DNA of 64,000 bases from Ulva prolifera (lineage: Eukaryota > Chlorophyta > Ulvophyceae > Ulvales > Ulvaceae). The translations under genes and the position numbers were made by a program. The stretch covers positions 5,219,658 to 5,283,657 of the forward strand of contig CM041196.1 in the NCBI GenBank assembly GCA_023078555.1. Reading direction: 5' to 3'. Positions 1-11,548 of the stretch are shown one piece after another (the first letter of the stretch is position 1; each line of letters opens with the position of its first letter). The notes under the pieces were generated by a model that worked only from the letters and a program-made list of their open reading frames with translations, had not been told where the DNA came from and did not search any database.

Positions 1-649
1 CCAAGATGCAAGTAGCTGTCTGATGACAGTAGGGCATCGTATTTTACAGCATTCTGCTGATAGGAGGCTATGGTCTCCTATCAGGATCTCCTATCAGGAT
101 CAGGGTCGTTTGTCAAGGCCAGATCCTTTCCCAGATCCTGTCATGTCACTGTTTGCAAAGCTGTGCTACTGGTATGATCGCAGCGCAATTTTGATATGCG
201 TTATTGTTGTTGAGGTCGGGTTACGTGTTGCGGTTGAATCTTAGGTTATTGAAATTCTGTAGCCCAACACCCTGTCCCTCCACATGCAGTGTTGTGCCTT
301 CCTGCACATGTACAGCTGCTGGTGGCTGGAACGCCTGCTTCCGAAACTTGCTCAGCAGCTCCTTCACTGAAAGCTTCATCCAAGGAGGTTCATGGAATTC
401 TCTTGAGTGTCTCTTGAGTGTGGCTGCACAATCTGTAGAGTAGTGCATGGACATGGCATTCCCAGGTCACAGGCGCAGTGACGTTCGGAGTAGGTTCGAC
501 TCCACACTACAGCGACACTTCAAACATCTATTCGATCCGACTGCTCAAATCTCGTTTCGCCAACCTGGGCCAGTTGACTGCAGGCATTGGTGTGCTGCTG
601 TCAAGTGAGACACGGCGGTTGTCACCGTCCTGCGGCATACTGCGAATAC

Positions 650-840
650 CTATCCGCTCGCGGCTATTGCTGTGAACATAGCATGAGAACTGTCGGCGAT
701 GTCCACTTTGCAGTTGATATCGAACGACTCGAGTGCAGCGCGGGCGATGGTCAGGTTCACTGCATCCCATCGCCCTTGGACTGCTGCGACAAGCGGCAAG
801 GCACACTCGTTGCTGTCGCGTACGCACGAACCAAAACAGC
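650..840 (-). pseudogene. Possible ankyrin-like exon or gene fragment
   Basis: One minus-strand frame reads like real coding sequence. A stretch containing LPLVAAVQGRWDAVNL is followed by SFDINCKVDIADSS and then FTAIAASG, ending in a TAG at 650-652. The alternating helix pattern with a D-N-C turn resembles an ankyrin repeat. No splice donor lies before the stop, and the adjoining exons could not be joined, so this may be a decayed copy or the last exon of a gene extending beyond view. It is a weak call resting on the look of the peptide alone. Confidence 0.25.
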
Positions 841-2821
841 ATCTAGCATCACATCCATGGCAGGGTAGCGAGGACCAGCTTGAATGCTCGCGATGCGCAT
901 GTCTGTTCTTGGCGCCGGCAGGCCGTGGTTGACGGAGTTGTGAGGTCTCCAGTGAGATTCGAGCGGTAAGCTCGCTCCAGCTCTCTGCATCCTATCACTA
1001 CATCCCCGCTATTTCCAGCCGATAAAGTTACATTGCATGACGCGTGCGTGTGACTCATTCGCGCTTGGTACAGCGAACAACTTGCCTGGGTGATTATAGT
1101 CCGCCACTGTTCCTCACCTCAGTTCCTCATCGGTGTCCGAAACTTCGCGGCGGTCAATGCAATATAGTAAAGGCGGAGCCGCAGAGGCTCGGTGGAGCCG
1201 GCCGGGTGGTGCGATCATGACGCGATGTGGCTAGCGCTGGCGCGCACGCCCCAGCGCTTGGTGCAGTGTGGCCACACGACGGCAGCACGCCTCGGCGGGA
1301 ACGCATCAGCCGTAACACGCATGTACTCCATCTTCCGTCGGCATGTTGTGGCCATCGCCGCGCATCTCGCCAAACCCCCCTCGTCATGCGAAGATATGTG
1401 ACCAGCCCTTCACGTCTAGGCGATGCGGGAATAGGCAGACCGAGATCTATAGAGGTGTATAGGTGGCTACACAGCGGCCCGGCTGGGTGTGTCTTCCCGC
1501 ACCCGAGGCGGCCAGCCGAGCTTGTGTGTACATATGACACAGCACTATTTCGCAAGGGCCACCGTCGGAGAGGCAGGCGCACGCAGGAATTGCGCAGGCA
1601 CAAAGCCGAAAAGCCGAATCTCAGCGATCACTCAGCGGAAAACAAGACCGCGGCCACTCACCCCCAAGCAGACAACCCCGTGCCACGCACTTACAAACCC
1701 GCATTCACTCAACTTGCCGACCAAGCTGTGTGGCATGCAAGTTGCACTGCGGCGCCGCGCACGCGCGCTCACACAAGTTTCAGGCTGTGTGTCAGCCCGA
1801 ACATGTTCGGTTATCATGGAGATGATGATGCTGGAGACGGCGCGAATCGACAATCCCCGCAACTTGTGTGTGCTGTATGTACAGATGTATGCACGATCAC
1901 TGCTCAGGTCGTCATGGGAACTACACCCTGCCGTGGGTGAGAGTGTACATGAACAGGAGCGGGAACGACGATACGCGGCACAGAAGGGGCTGCAAATGCG
2001 TACCACCTGCACACAACGCACACGGACTGATACTCTGCAGAAGGTATCATCTGCCAGGAGAGTATCGGATGAATTGAAGAATGATAGACGTGGATGTATG
2101 GGCGTGCTGTGTTACTGTACTACTTGCCTCTCCAGCTCAGTTCAAGCTACACAGCACCACGTACACGTCAGAGGATGACTCTACCATCCACCCTATAGAA
2201 CATGTGTCAAACATGAAAGCTGGTACAGGACATCCCAATCAGAATCCATGTCGGGTCCACACTCGTAGCGGTCTGAAGGCTCTCAGGAAGGACCCAACCC
2301 TCACCTATGGCCATGCCCCGAACACGGCCCACATCCATACACCTCGAGTTATTTGTGGCACAATCCCCCCCGCTAGCGTCCGTGTCTCACAATCCGAGAC
2401 AGCCAGCCTATTTCGCCTACCGCGCTGCATGCTCCAGATTGCCGACCAGCAACATGAAGCATGCTCACTATCGGTGTCAACGCGTCTGCATCATGGGCAG
2501 ACCACGCTACACCTGTCCTACTCCTGCCCCCAGCAACACACATGCAAACGATTGAGCCGTAGCCTCAACATCATAGAAAGGCAACCTGCCCCCATCCCCC
2601 CCCCCCACCTACCTTGGCACGCACCATCACCAACAGCTACAGGCCATGCACTGTGGATGATAACCCTGCGCCCGAGGTTTAAGGCATGAGGCCCTCATCA
2701 TTGGGAAAACACCTCCCCACCACCTTCTTCCCACCCCCACACCTATGCACTTCCGGAAAGAGGCGCCCATGCCATTCCCAAATCCCCCATCTTGTTGACA
2801 CATCCTGCCACCCAGCTACCA

Positions 2822-3240
2822 GTCTCACACACCGCCGACCCTGACGGGGCTTGAGAATCACCGCTCAAGCAGCCGTGGTCGCCGGATGTGTATCTTCTTC
2901 GCGGGCCATCCCTACCACACGCTTCTGCGACTGCAAAGTCTCATCTTGAACAAACTCACCGCCGGACGATTACCTCTTTCGCAGCCTTTGCCCAGTCATG
3001 CGTCTACGCTCCACGGGTTCATCTTGGACGAATCACTCGCCCGGACGCACACCCTGTCGCAGCCCCCTCCCGACATACGCATTCATCAGTCTCACACGCC
3101 GTCGACTGTGACGGGCTTGAGAATCACCACCCAAGCAGCAGCTGTGATCGCCAGATGTGTGTTTCCTCGCAGGCCCTCACCGCCGCATTTGCACTCTGCG
3201 GCCTCATCTCGGACGAATCACCGCCCGCAGTGTGCCGACC
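2822..3240. repeat. Degenerate tandem repeat, about 268-bp period
   Basis: The block beginning GTCTCACAC near 2822 and the GCTTGAGAATCACC block near 2847 recur about 268 bp later, near 3089 and 3116, with substitutions. A shorter motif of the form TCATCTTGGACGAATCAC recurs near 2940, 3019 and 3204. This looks like an old duplicated sequence 3' of the dioxygenase gene. Confidence 0.45.
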
Positions 3241-3365
3241 TCAGCGGTCCTGAACGCATGTCGCACAGCGATGCTTCCGCACGGACTGCATCTGCTCAGA
3301 ACCCTGTGCGCCATGGCCCCCCTGCAATCTGCACAGGCCCAGAGGCTAGCCCCCCCCACCAGTGG

Positions 3366-5323
3366 TCACGGCGCAGACGGCCGGTCTGTGTTCAACGGCG
3401 AGTCCACCGGTGCCTGTGCGGCGAGCATCTCGGAGGAGATGAAAGCACCGTGCAGCCCCAGCGGTACCCGCTGCGGCATCCGGATCTTGGCCAGCGGCGT
3501 GCTGCTCATCGTTTGTGCATCGTAGACCTGCACACTCCCGCATCATCAGCAGTCAGCGCGCACACACGTCTCCAGCTACGCAAGCATTCGATCCGGCTGC
3601 TTCCAACTGAGCACGAGTTTTCCTGACAGTTGTCATCATGTCCGCCACGATAGCATCTTCGCAGAGCACGGGACAGCATGCCTAGCACCAGGTGCATCTA
3701 CGGCCACACCACGCAGCACAGCACAGCAGGCGCAGCGGGGCCGCACAGCACAGCAGGCGCAGCGGGGCCGCACAGCACAGCAGGCGCAGCGGGGCCGCAC
3801 CATGCAGAAGGACTCCATGTCAGCGGCGTCGTTTGAGCCGTTGGTATCGGTGACATACACGACCAGAAAGCCGTCGTCTTCCGCACACTCGCGGCGCAGC
3901 ATGGCGTGCGAGTCGCGCGCGACAAACGTAGCCTCGCCGCCAATGACGCCATCCCCAAACATGATCTCCCGCCGCCGGCCGTCGGCATCGTTCAGCCCCT
4001 CTCCCTCGTCCGCCCACATGTCCACCTTGATGATGCTCTTCGTGCTGCACAACGCGGCCTCCGTCACGTCACTGGCCGCAGCGCGCAGCACATATCATAC
4101 ATTCACACAGCACGCAGCACACATAGCACAGGGATCTGCGGTGATGATGTGGGTTTTGAAGGACGCAGCAGATGTCGTGAGGCACACATCATGCACAGCA
4201 CACAGCATGCAAAGCACGCGGAGAGGCGGGAAAAGCCAGAGCTGGACCCGACAGGGCGGGGAGGGTGAGGGGCCGCACCTCTTTTGCGATTCGGCGGGTT
4301 CGCCATTACTGAGGTCACAGTAGGCGCCGCCGCAGTCCGCGACGGAATCGTCCGCGACGGCAGCGTAGCAAAAGCGGTGCTTCCGGCCGATGAGCTCCTG
4401 CGGCACGACGGGAAAGTCCGCAGAACGCCCCGGGACGAGGCACGCGCCCCGAACCGCGCCGACGATGTCCCCGTCCTCGTCAGCCTCGCCCGCCGTGGTG
4501 TCAATGGTAAAGCGGAAGACCTCCGGCACGTCCTCGACGAAGCCCTTCACGAGGCCCTGGCTGATATTGAGGGACTGGAAGCGGCAGAGCACGAGGTGCA
4601 CCTTGTCGCCGTCCTCCCACGCGTTAGCGGTGTGGAAAAATGCAAACGGCGCATCCGTCTTGAACCAGCGCAGCGGCTTGCTCGGGTCGGCTCGGTCGAG
4701 CAGGCCGATGCGGCTCGGCTGGGACATGTCGTTTTCAAACGGGAGGCCGTTCTCGGTGATCATGTGGACGGGGTTGAACACGACCGAGGCATCGCAGAAG
4801 AGCGCGTGGCGCTCTGTGATGGCAAAGTCGTGCATCATCTGGCCTCGGGAGATGTCGACCGGGTAGTCCGCCGACAGCACGCCGTCCGGTGTCACACGGT
4901 GGTACACGCACAGGTGCTGGTCGGGGGCCGACTTGGTCACCCTGGACTAACACAAGACCAGTTAAGGATGGAGAGGGGGTTGAGGATAGAATTCAGTTGC
5001 TCCCTAGCAACTAGGGAGGGGAGGAACCCTGACAGTGCAAACCCTGTGCATGAACCCATGCATGTGGCAATGCCAGCCTGGCTTGAGTGTTTTTATGGGC
5101 TGTGATGTTGCTTGCCTTGGTGTGTGGGGCCAGATAAGAGGCAGGTGGTACCCGACGATGCAAGTGGATATTCAACATTGTTCTTCAACATGGCCATGCG
5201 GGATATTCCCCTGGCTGAAATCAAATCTCATGTTGCACTACCATTAAAGTGTACAATCACTGAACCGAACCGAACCACACATTGCTACCACCAGAAAATG
5301 CCTGTAGCTGCACCACACAGACA

Positions 5324-5359
<36 letters not shown>

Positions 5360-6667
5360 ATTGTCCTCTCCGAGAGCACAACCCAGCCAACAACCTCCAG
5401 TGCAAATGCACCCAACACATCCGAGGCTGTGCAGATAATGCAGCCTGGCTGCTTACAAATCCAACTCCAACAAACAAACAACCAGACAAGGTGAGGTGGC
5501 ACGCACCGGTAGAAAAAGCTGTGCATTTCGCCGGTGAGGGGGCAGATCTTCGGGTGGCCGGACGTCGCGGCGACCATGCGGCCGTCAAAGTCGTACGGTC
5601 CCACCGAAGCGAGCCCCCCATCCTCCCCCACGTGCGCCTGGAAGGGCATCCCCCCCTCCATCAGCGCCAGCAGACGGCCGTTGTGCCAGCAGAGAGACGT
5701 GTTGCCGAGCTGGTAGTTGAGGTACTCGTCAGGCTCCTCAAACATCCAGGGGAACTGTTGCGTGAGGGCGAGGATGCAGATGCCGACGAATCCGCGGATG
5801 TCCCCAATCTGCACACCACCGCCACCGCCGTCAGCGGGCCGCAGGCACATCCAAAAGGTGCAGGCAGGGCAACTTGGTAACCATATCAAGAGAGGGTCAT
5901 TAGAAGGGGGGAGGGGGGCGGGGGCACGCACGCGTATGTAGATGTTCTCCCCCCTCTCCCGCTCGTGCACAAACCGCGGGCATCGCAGCCAGTGGTTGCA
6001 GTACGCGAGCGCCTTACCCCCAGAGAGGTGTACTGCATGCAGCATCGCCTCCCCATCGACCCTGCACCACTTCCACACTCCTGTCAGAGGCAGACGCGGT
6101 CCACTGCCGGAGACACGCAGAAGCTGCCCCGGCCACTCACGCGCGCCAGCATACAACAGCCGGAACTGCAGAAGGCTGACATGGCAAGACGGCTGCGTAG
6201 AGAGACAGGCGGAGGGAAGAGGTGGCACCGCAGAGCATGTGCCGACAGGAGTGGGTGTGCTTTTGTACAGGCTGTGGGCTAGCTGCATGGCGGTGGAGTT
6301 CACTGGATGCGGCGCCTTGCTGTGTGCTAGTTGTGTGGTTCCTGTACATCTACGTGCCCCTCGGTCCTGGGCTGCTTGAAAGGTGGGGGGGGGGGGGGGG
6401 GGGGGGGTCGCACATCACGTAGCCCCCCTTGGGCGCGTGTTGGGCGTTGGGCCCTGTGCGGACATACACGCCGTCGATCTCGGGCGGCACTGCGCCCTCA
6501 ACGACGTCCAGATTCTGACGGAAGACCTCCTTCCGCACCGGCGCGTTGACCCCTTGGAAAAAGAATGAATCCGGTTCAATCTGGAACGCCTGCAGGTGTT
6601 CCAGGCCACGGTGTAGCGCGGTCTTCGCAGCGCTGCCCAACCTGCAGGTGACATCGATGGAGTTCAT
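3366..6667 (-). CDS. CCD: Carotenoid cleavage dioxygenase, 6 exons
   Basis: This is a non-haem iron(II) dioxygenase that cleaves a double bond of carotenoids or apocarotenoids. Exons on the minus strand are 6667-6414, 6061-5932, 5808-5507, 4941-4279, 4071-3801 and 3527-3366. All phases agree, giving 593 aa, the usual length for the family. The N-terminus has the family signature GVYVRTGPN, followed by VDGEAMLHAV. The four iron-binding histidines fall near H213 (GHPKICP), H266 (HDFAITE), H332 (FHTANAWED) and H566 (GLHGAF). EDDGFLVVYV before the last exon is also typical. All five introns start GTGCG. The start ATG at 6667 is the first in frame; no clear transit peptide is seen, so an upstream exon cannot be excluded. 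The exact subfamily and substrate are not determined. Confidence 0.95.
3720..3800 (-). repeat. Three tandem 27-bp units carrying the exon 5 splice donor
   Basis: Exact 27-bp units lie at 3774-3800, 3747-3773 and 3720-3746, immediately after exon 5 of the dioxygenase gene. Read on the coding strand each unit begins GTGCGG, the donor used by this gene. The unit length is a multiple of three and the frame stays open through all three, so each downstream donor would add nine residues (VRPRCACCA) without shifting frame. Confidence 0.9.
5326..5359 (+). repeat. C homopolymer, 34 bp
   Basis: An uninterrupted run of 34 C on the plus strand lies in intron 3 of the minus-strand dioxygenase gene, so the pre-mRNA carries a G34 run. 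The exact length is only as reliable as the assembly. Confidence 0.9.
6385..6407 (+). repeat. G homopolymer, 23 bp
   Basis: A run of 23 G lies in intron 1 of the dioxygenase gene. On the transcript it is a C23 run that begins only a few bases after the GTGCGA donor. Confidence 0.9.
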
Positions 6668-9035
6668 GCCTGCCTTGCGAGCCCAGGTCGCGCGGTGGCA
6701 CTTGGGGCCCTGGACATGCGTCTCACCGCACGATACATGTATGCTGGCTGCAGATGTAGCTGTCGCGTGCGCAAGGACGCGACGTCGCGTGGACTGCTCT
6801 GCGCTGCGCCGGCGCAGTGGCCTGGGTCTTTGGGCAAAGCCAGAGTTCCGGAATTCTGATCGTCGTCAGACGCACAGGTGATGATTCAGGCTGGCAGACA
6901 AAGGCTCGCTGCAGCTGCAGCGGAACAGGCGAGCGCACCGTTGGCGCAGTTGCTGAACTGCAGGCTGTTGCTGTAAGGCGGCAGGCCACGACTGCAGGTG
7001 TTCAAAGACGCCCGGGCGGCCTCTGTCTACTGCCGCCTGCGCCACGACGGAGCCGCGCTGCGCGACGTCACCGCGAAATGTCTGAGGTCTCGCTGTAGGG
7101 AGCCTTCTGCAACACATTGAAAACCGTTGGTTCGGGTACTGCGGATGCAACTGTGACGTATGGCAGCTCGAACGCGCACCACCACGGGCGAAGGACTCGC
7201 TAATCAGCGATATAAGCATGATGATACATGCAGCAAAATGATGGATAGTTGCTCGTAGCGGAGAGCTAGTAATCTCATTGCGTGCGCCCGAATTAGATCG
7301 GAGACAGGCATGACAGCCATGACACCATGAGCGGTGACGAACCAAGCACAACGTGCCGCTGTAGCGGAGATGAGGTGGAGAAAATACGCTACACAACGCT
7401 GCATATACTCTAGGTGCAGTCTCGGGGCAGTCTGCGCCAGATGGGGGCCTTTGGTCAACAAATGACAACGATGGTGACGCTGGCACGACTGCGCCAGAGC
7501 GGGAATACCCGCGGCATCAACCACAACAGGCCTGCACACTGGCAAATGCAGCTGCGACTCTTTGAGCAATCTCTGGCGCTGGGCCGCCAGCTGAAGCACA
7601 TGTACACCGCAGAGGTGGCGATGCGTCCAGCTTTCAGACCCGACACCGCCCAGGCTGACATCCAACGTACGCGAGCTCTGGCAGAATATGCAGGAGGAAT
7701 AGATGTCGGTAGAGCAGCGAGATGTCCCGAGCGCTGTTCGTGCCGGGAGAGGACAGTCTGGCCAGTCAGGACGCTGGTTCGGGCATCAGCGCGCAGGCAG
7801 GAGTCGGCAAGCCTGCGACAAAGGCAGCAAAGCGATCAAAACCTTGACTGGACATACCCGGACCCAGATGAAGGCTGTGCAGTGGAGAGTACTTCGCGCA
7901 CAACGCTAAGGCTAGGCGACAAGGTCGCCGGGATCGGCATCGCGCACAACACAGGCGGCAAACAGTTTCTCACAGAAAAATCGTGAAAGATAGGCTGTGT
8001 CGTGATACCGTCTTTCCTTTTGTATGCTGCCGATCCCGCGGATGACATTTCAGCCAAGACTTCAGTCGTCCAGTAATGCATTACTGCAATCGACCATGGG
8101 GCGTCGAGGCGCGCGCTGTCGTAATGCGCGAGACTGGCGTATACTTGGGGCGCATATGCATGAGGCATCAGCCGAGATCTCGCCTGCATGTACGTGCTGC
8201 GGATGAGTGCTGACAGCCACGTTACGCGAACCCGGCAGCCTTGTCAAATGACCAACTTTCTGCGCTCAGGCGAGTAAGCCCCCTCCTCCCCGGCCGGCGT
8301 CCAGCACCCGTCTGTCTGTCAAGCACCCTTTCGCAGTTGAAGGCGCGTTCGCAGGGGCACACGCGCACATGGCCACGGCAAACTTCGGGCAGAATCATGC
8401 GTGCGCACAAACATTGTCGTTAGGCCATAGGTACTCTAAACAAACTTGAAACCCAATTACCGATCTTATAGAGTGCGAACATAACGGGGCCATCGGGTCG
8501 GGGGTGCTGCCCTCGAACGGCGCGAACATCTACGTGTTCACGCATGGACCACTGCAGCAGTGCCCGGCGGACGTGGCACGAGGCCTCGGCACGCACACGG
8601 CCAGGCATCCCTCCGAGTGAACCGCGGTAATACCCCACCAGGTGCATCGTCGCACGCACACGGCCGCTTCACCTGCGGGATCACCCCACCGCTGCACATC
8701 TCCACTTGTACACGGCCGCCAGCATAACGCTTCCGTTCCACGCCACGTGCACAGAGATACGGTGTAACGCAAAGCTGGATTTCAACGCGACGACGGTAAC
8801 GCAGGCTGGCCCGAGCCCAGCCTCGGCGGGTCGCACGGCGGACTCCGGATTCTCGGCACGTGCTCGCGATGGACAGCAGCGACAGTTGGCCGCAGCGGGA
8901 TATCGGCACTGATCGACACTTGACTGTGCTGCGGAGATGCAATCTAGATCGTGGCGTGGCAACGCATGGGGCTTGAGGCTGGTGCACTGCCCGAATTCCC
9001 GCCCCCCCGTATGCGGCACGAGCGTTACTAATTAT
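6668..9035. other. Intergenic region upstream of the dioxygenase gene
   Basis: This should hold the dioxygenase promoter. No convincing TATA box or motif was picked out. A set of coding-like frames on the plus strand at 6.9-7.9 kb is listed separately. From about 8.2 to 9.0 kb nothing recognisable was seen. Confidence 0.4.
6881..7853 (+). other. Possible unassigned small gene divergent from CCD
   Basis: Fragments here look like coding exons but no family is recognised. From ATG 6881 a frame is open except for one TAA at 6972-6974, then continues to 7086 with residues such as VFKDARAASVYC and DGAALRDVTAKC. A possible AG/GT donor after 7086 joins in phase to a CAG acceptor before 7431. The frame then continues with LRQMGAFGQQM and the helix-like LRLFEQSLALGRQLKH. 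A frame ending near 7853 with a lysine-rich tail (GKPATKAAKRSKP) could be the C-terminus. The first exon and the last junctions do not resolve, so the model is incomplete; a pseudogene is equally possible. Confidence 0.3.
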
Positions 9036-9152
9036 AACTAGTAGATGTAGTAGCTCCGTAGATCGTTTTTGTGTGTGCTGATATTGATTCGGATGAGATT
9101 CTTCTTTGGTATCTGTGTTCTCCCGTTCTTTTGTAACAACTAGTAGCTGTAG
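9036..9152 (+). repeat. 5'-truncated retroposon copy with target duplication
   Basis: The 87-bp insert at 9051-9137 ends in the family 3' sequence (GATTCGGATGAGATTC, then CTCCCGTTC and TTTTGTAAC). It is flanked by 15-bp direct repeats at 9036-9050 and 9138-9152, AACTAGTAGATGTAG and AACTAGTAGCTGTAG, differing at one base. This is the expected footprint of a 5'-truncated target-primed insertion. Confidence 0.7.
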
Positions 9153-9200
9153 CATATGTGCATACAAATGCATACCGGGCCGGCCCATATGCACGCCCAT

Positions 9201-10818
9201 ATTATTCTTACACGCACGGTGTGCCCTCACCACCCTCGCCAACTTGGGCAGTCCACGGAAGTCAGCCGCACGAGCAGTAAAGCAGCAGCAGAAACACTAT
9301 CATTACTTGATATATCAAAAGGAAGGCCAGGAATGCTTTCGTGGCCAAAATGCGTGCATATACTATGGCGCTTCCGACGACGTCCCCGTTGACGGACCTG
9401 TCCATTGCGGTAGACGTTCGAGACTTGAAACTGGAACCTCGACAATGTGATGAGTCTATATCTTTTGATAGTACACGCTGGACTCTTGATTCACGCAAGG
9501 ATACTGTTGCTGCGTGTCTTCGTTGTGAGGATGTCACAACGTCCTTGAAAATTTCCAGCGCTCTGAGGATCAGCGGGGCAACTGCAGGCTATGTAAGCAT
9601 AATCAGAAACCTGGAAAGACTACTACGTTGAACCACACCTATCTTTGCAATTTCGGGGCCAGCCGATGTACAGCAACCAAAGAAATGCAGGATGCTGGGC
9701 TGGTTGGGGCTTATGCTGCTAAAATGGCTGCAAAGGCAGATCAAACAGCTGCTGCCAATGGACCTGCTCGTGTAGGCAGGAATGCAAGGGGTACTGGAGT
9801 GACCTGCTGTGGTTGCAAGTACAAGATGCACTGCCACGTGTTCCTCAACCATCCCAATGACTTGTACATTGTGTTGCACAATCATGGGAAGCACAAGTGA
9901 TCCCACACAGGAGGGATGTCCGCACAAGACTCTAAAGGTCAGTGAAGACACTATAGCGTTCTGCACTGGCAAAATCACAGAAGGGGTACCAAATTCCTCG
10001 ATACTGAAGCGTATGTGCCTCTGGACTCATTCAGATGCTGTCCACTTTTGACAAGACGTGTAGGTTTTTGCGCATCTATGCAGAGAACTTGCAGCGGCTC
10101 GCAAAGCTTAGCGGGATACCTCACTCAGAGCCAGAAAGTTTGATGTCGAAATTGCTGCAGAGCACTCCAGCCCATCGTGCACAATGATTGTGCAACACCC
10201 GATGAGCGACATATTGACATGGATAATATGGTGTTCTTGTTAATTAAATGCAGATAGATGCATTGTTTTGATACTGTGGCAGAAACATATTGATTGACAC
10301 CGCTGCAGCGGTCTGCTGGTGTAAGAGTTAGGTTGGTTCCATTCGCATGTTCATGCTGAGCCCACGTTCAACGTATATCTTGCATGACCAGTTCCAGCAT
10401 CCGCCTTAGCCAGTAAAGCGCCACTGATTGCATTCTTTACGCACGTCGACTGATCAACTTGATACCAGATTGCGTTGGTGTTGTGGTAGCACGAAAGCCA
10501 ACCTCGTACCAACCGCAACCAAGTAGGTTCAGATGTACAACGAAGCTTAAAGATAGCAATTAAACCAGTAAGGTGCATATTTGCGACTTCTGGGCGAAGT
10601 ACGGCGCATCTAAGAGCAACAAGCCGATCCGAAGCCTGCCACACTCATGGCAGCACCGATCGGTTGTGGTTTCCGGTCGCCAAGGCCGATACAGTTCGCG
10701 ATGTAAGCATAGAGGTTGTTTGTGTTTCTGCTGCTGCTTTACTGCTCGTGCGGCTGACTTCCGTGGACTGTCCAAGTTGGCGAGGGTGGCGAGGGCACAC
10801 CGTGCGTGTAAGAATAAT
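9201..10818. mobile_element. Inverted-repeat-flanked element, probably a decayed Mutator-like transposon
   Basis: The arms at 9201-9297 and 10722-10818 are each 97 bp. They are inverted copies differing at only two positions by eye, and the sequence outside them diverges quickly. Between the arms lies a transposase-like fragment, listed separately. A long-terminal-inverted-repeat DNA transposon, nonautonomous or broken, fits best. No clear flanking target duplication was found, so two opposed copies of another repeat remain possible. Confidence 0.5.
9628..10051 (+). pseudogene. Mutator-like transposase N-terminal fragment, frameshifted
   Basis: The frame from 9628 carries a C-x-C and H-x-H zinc-finger-like pattern (CCGCKYKMHCHVF, then LYIVLHNHGKHK) of the kind found at the N-terminus of Mutator-like and FLYWCH-type transposases. 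It stops at 9898-9900. A continuation in another frame (TIAFCTGKITEGVPNSSIL, to 10051) looks like the helix segment that normally follows, so a frameshift separates them. No DDE catalytic domain was found between the inverted repeats. The family assignment is an inference from motif shape. Confidence 0.4.
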
Positions 10819-11520
10819 ACGGGGGCATATGCATACGCACTTGAATATGCGTACACATGAAGCACCGTTGCTAACCACACCGCATCTGACCCCTGTGCCG
10901 CCAGAGATGCTTGCGTTTGCCTGGCCTCATCCACTGCGCTGTGAATTTGCCACAGCGCAGCGCGTCCGTCCGCCGCAGCTGAAGAGGGGCCGTCACAGTA
11001 CAGCTCGGCCTGATATCATGTCGACATCCCGCGAGTTCAAATGTTTGATCATGATGCATGAGCAGTGCCGCCGCCATCCGGATATGCAGATACGCACATC
11101 ATGACTCTGAATCAGCCTCGTCTATAGTTTTCATCATCAGTCCAGTTTGTTGAGCACCAACACAATCATGATCCAGCGTGCGCCGATGTGTTCCCCCATG
11201 GCCACAGCTGTGCATGCATATGTGCCGCCGGAGCAGCGCTAGGGGCCGGAGGTGTACTGTGCAAGCACTGCCCTTGCAAAGCACTGAGCAGCCCTGCAAC
11301 TCAGAGCCCCTTCACGCTCCGGCAATAATGTTTATATATACTTACATTTGTATACAGCTGCACGTGCGGCCGCGGCGATATGCATTCGACACTGCCGGCC
11401 CTTGCTCAAGGTCAGCCAGGCTGCCACCTCGCACAGCGCACTAGGCGTCTCTGCCTATGCGAAAAGGTCCCGCCCTCAGGCAGGTGCCTCATGTGCACCG
11501 CACACTGCCTCCTGCTGTGG

Positions 11521-11548
11521 CATGACCTCATATATATATGAGGTCATG
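11521..11548. repeat. Perfect 28-bp palindrome
   Basis: The sequence reads CATGACCTCATATA followed by its exact reverse complement. It could extrude as a hairpin or be a relic of a MITE-type element. No coding context is nearby. Confidence 0.8.

Larger units (their letters stand above)
1..3365. other. Intergenic region downstream of the dioxygenase gene, no assembled gene
   Basis: No gene could be assembled here. Several frames of 200-250 codons are open on the plus strand between about 1.2 and 3.6 kb. They overlap one another, lack recognisable domains and fit chance openness of GC-rich DNA. Two things stand out: a minus-strand ankyrin-like frame at 650-840 and a degenerate tandem repeat at 2.8-3.2 kb. 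Nothing else is recognised. Confidence 0.5.

Noticed and set aside
1227..3626. Several 200-250 codon open frames on the plus strand near the window start
   Set aside because: They overlap in different frames, have no recognisable domains and no splice-consistent continuation. Long chance frames are common in this GC-rich sequence.
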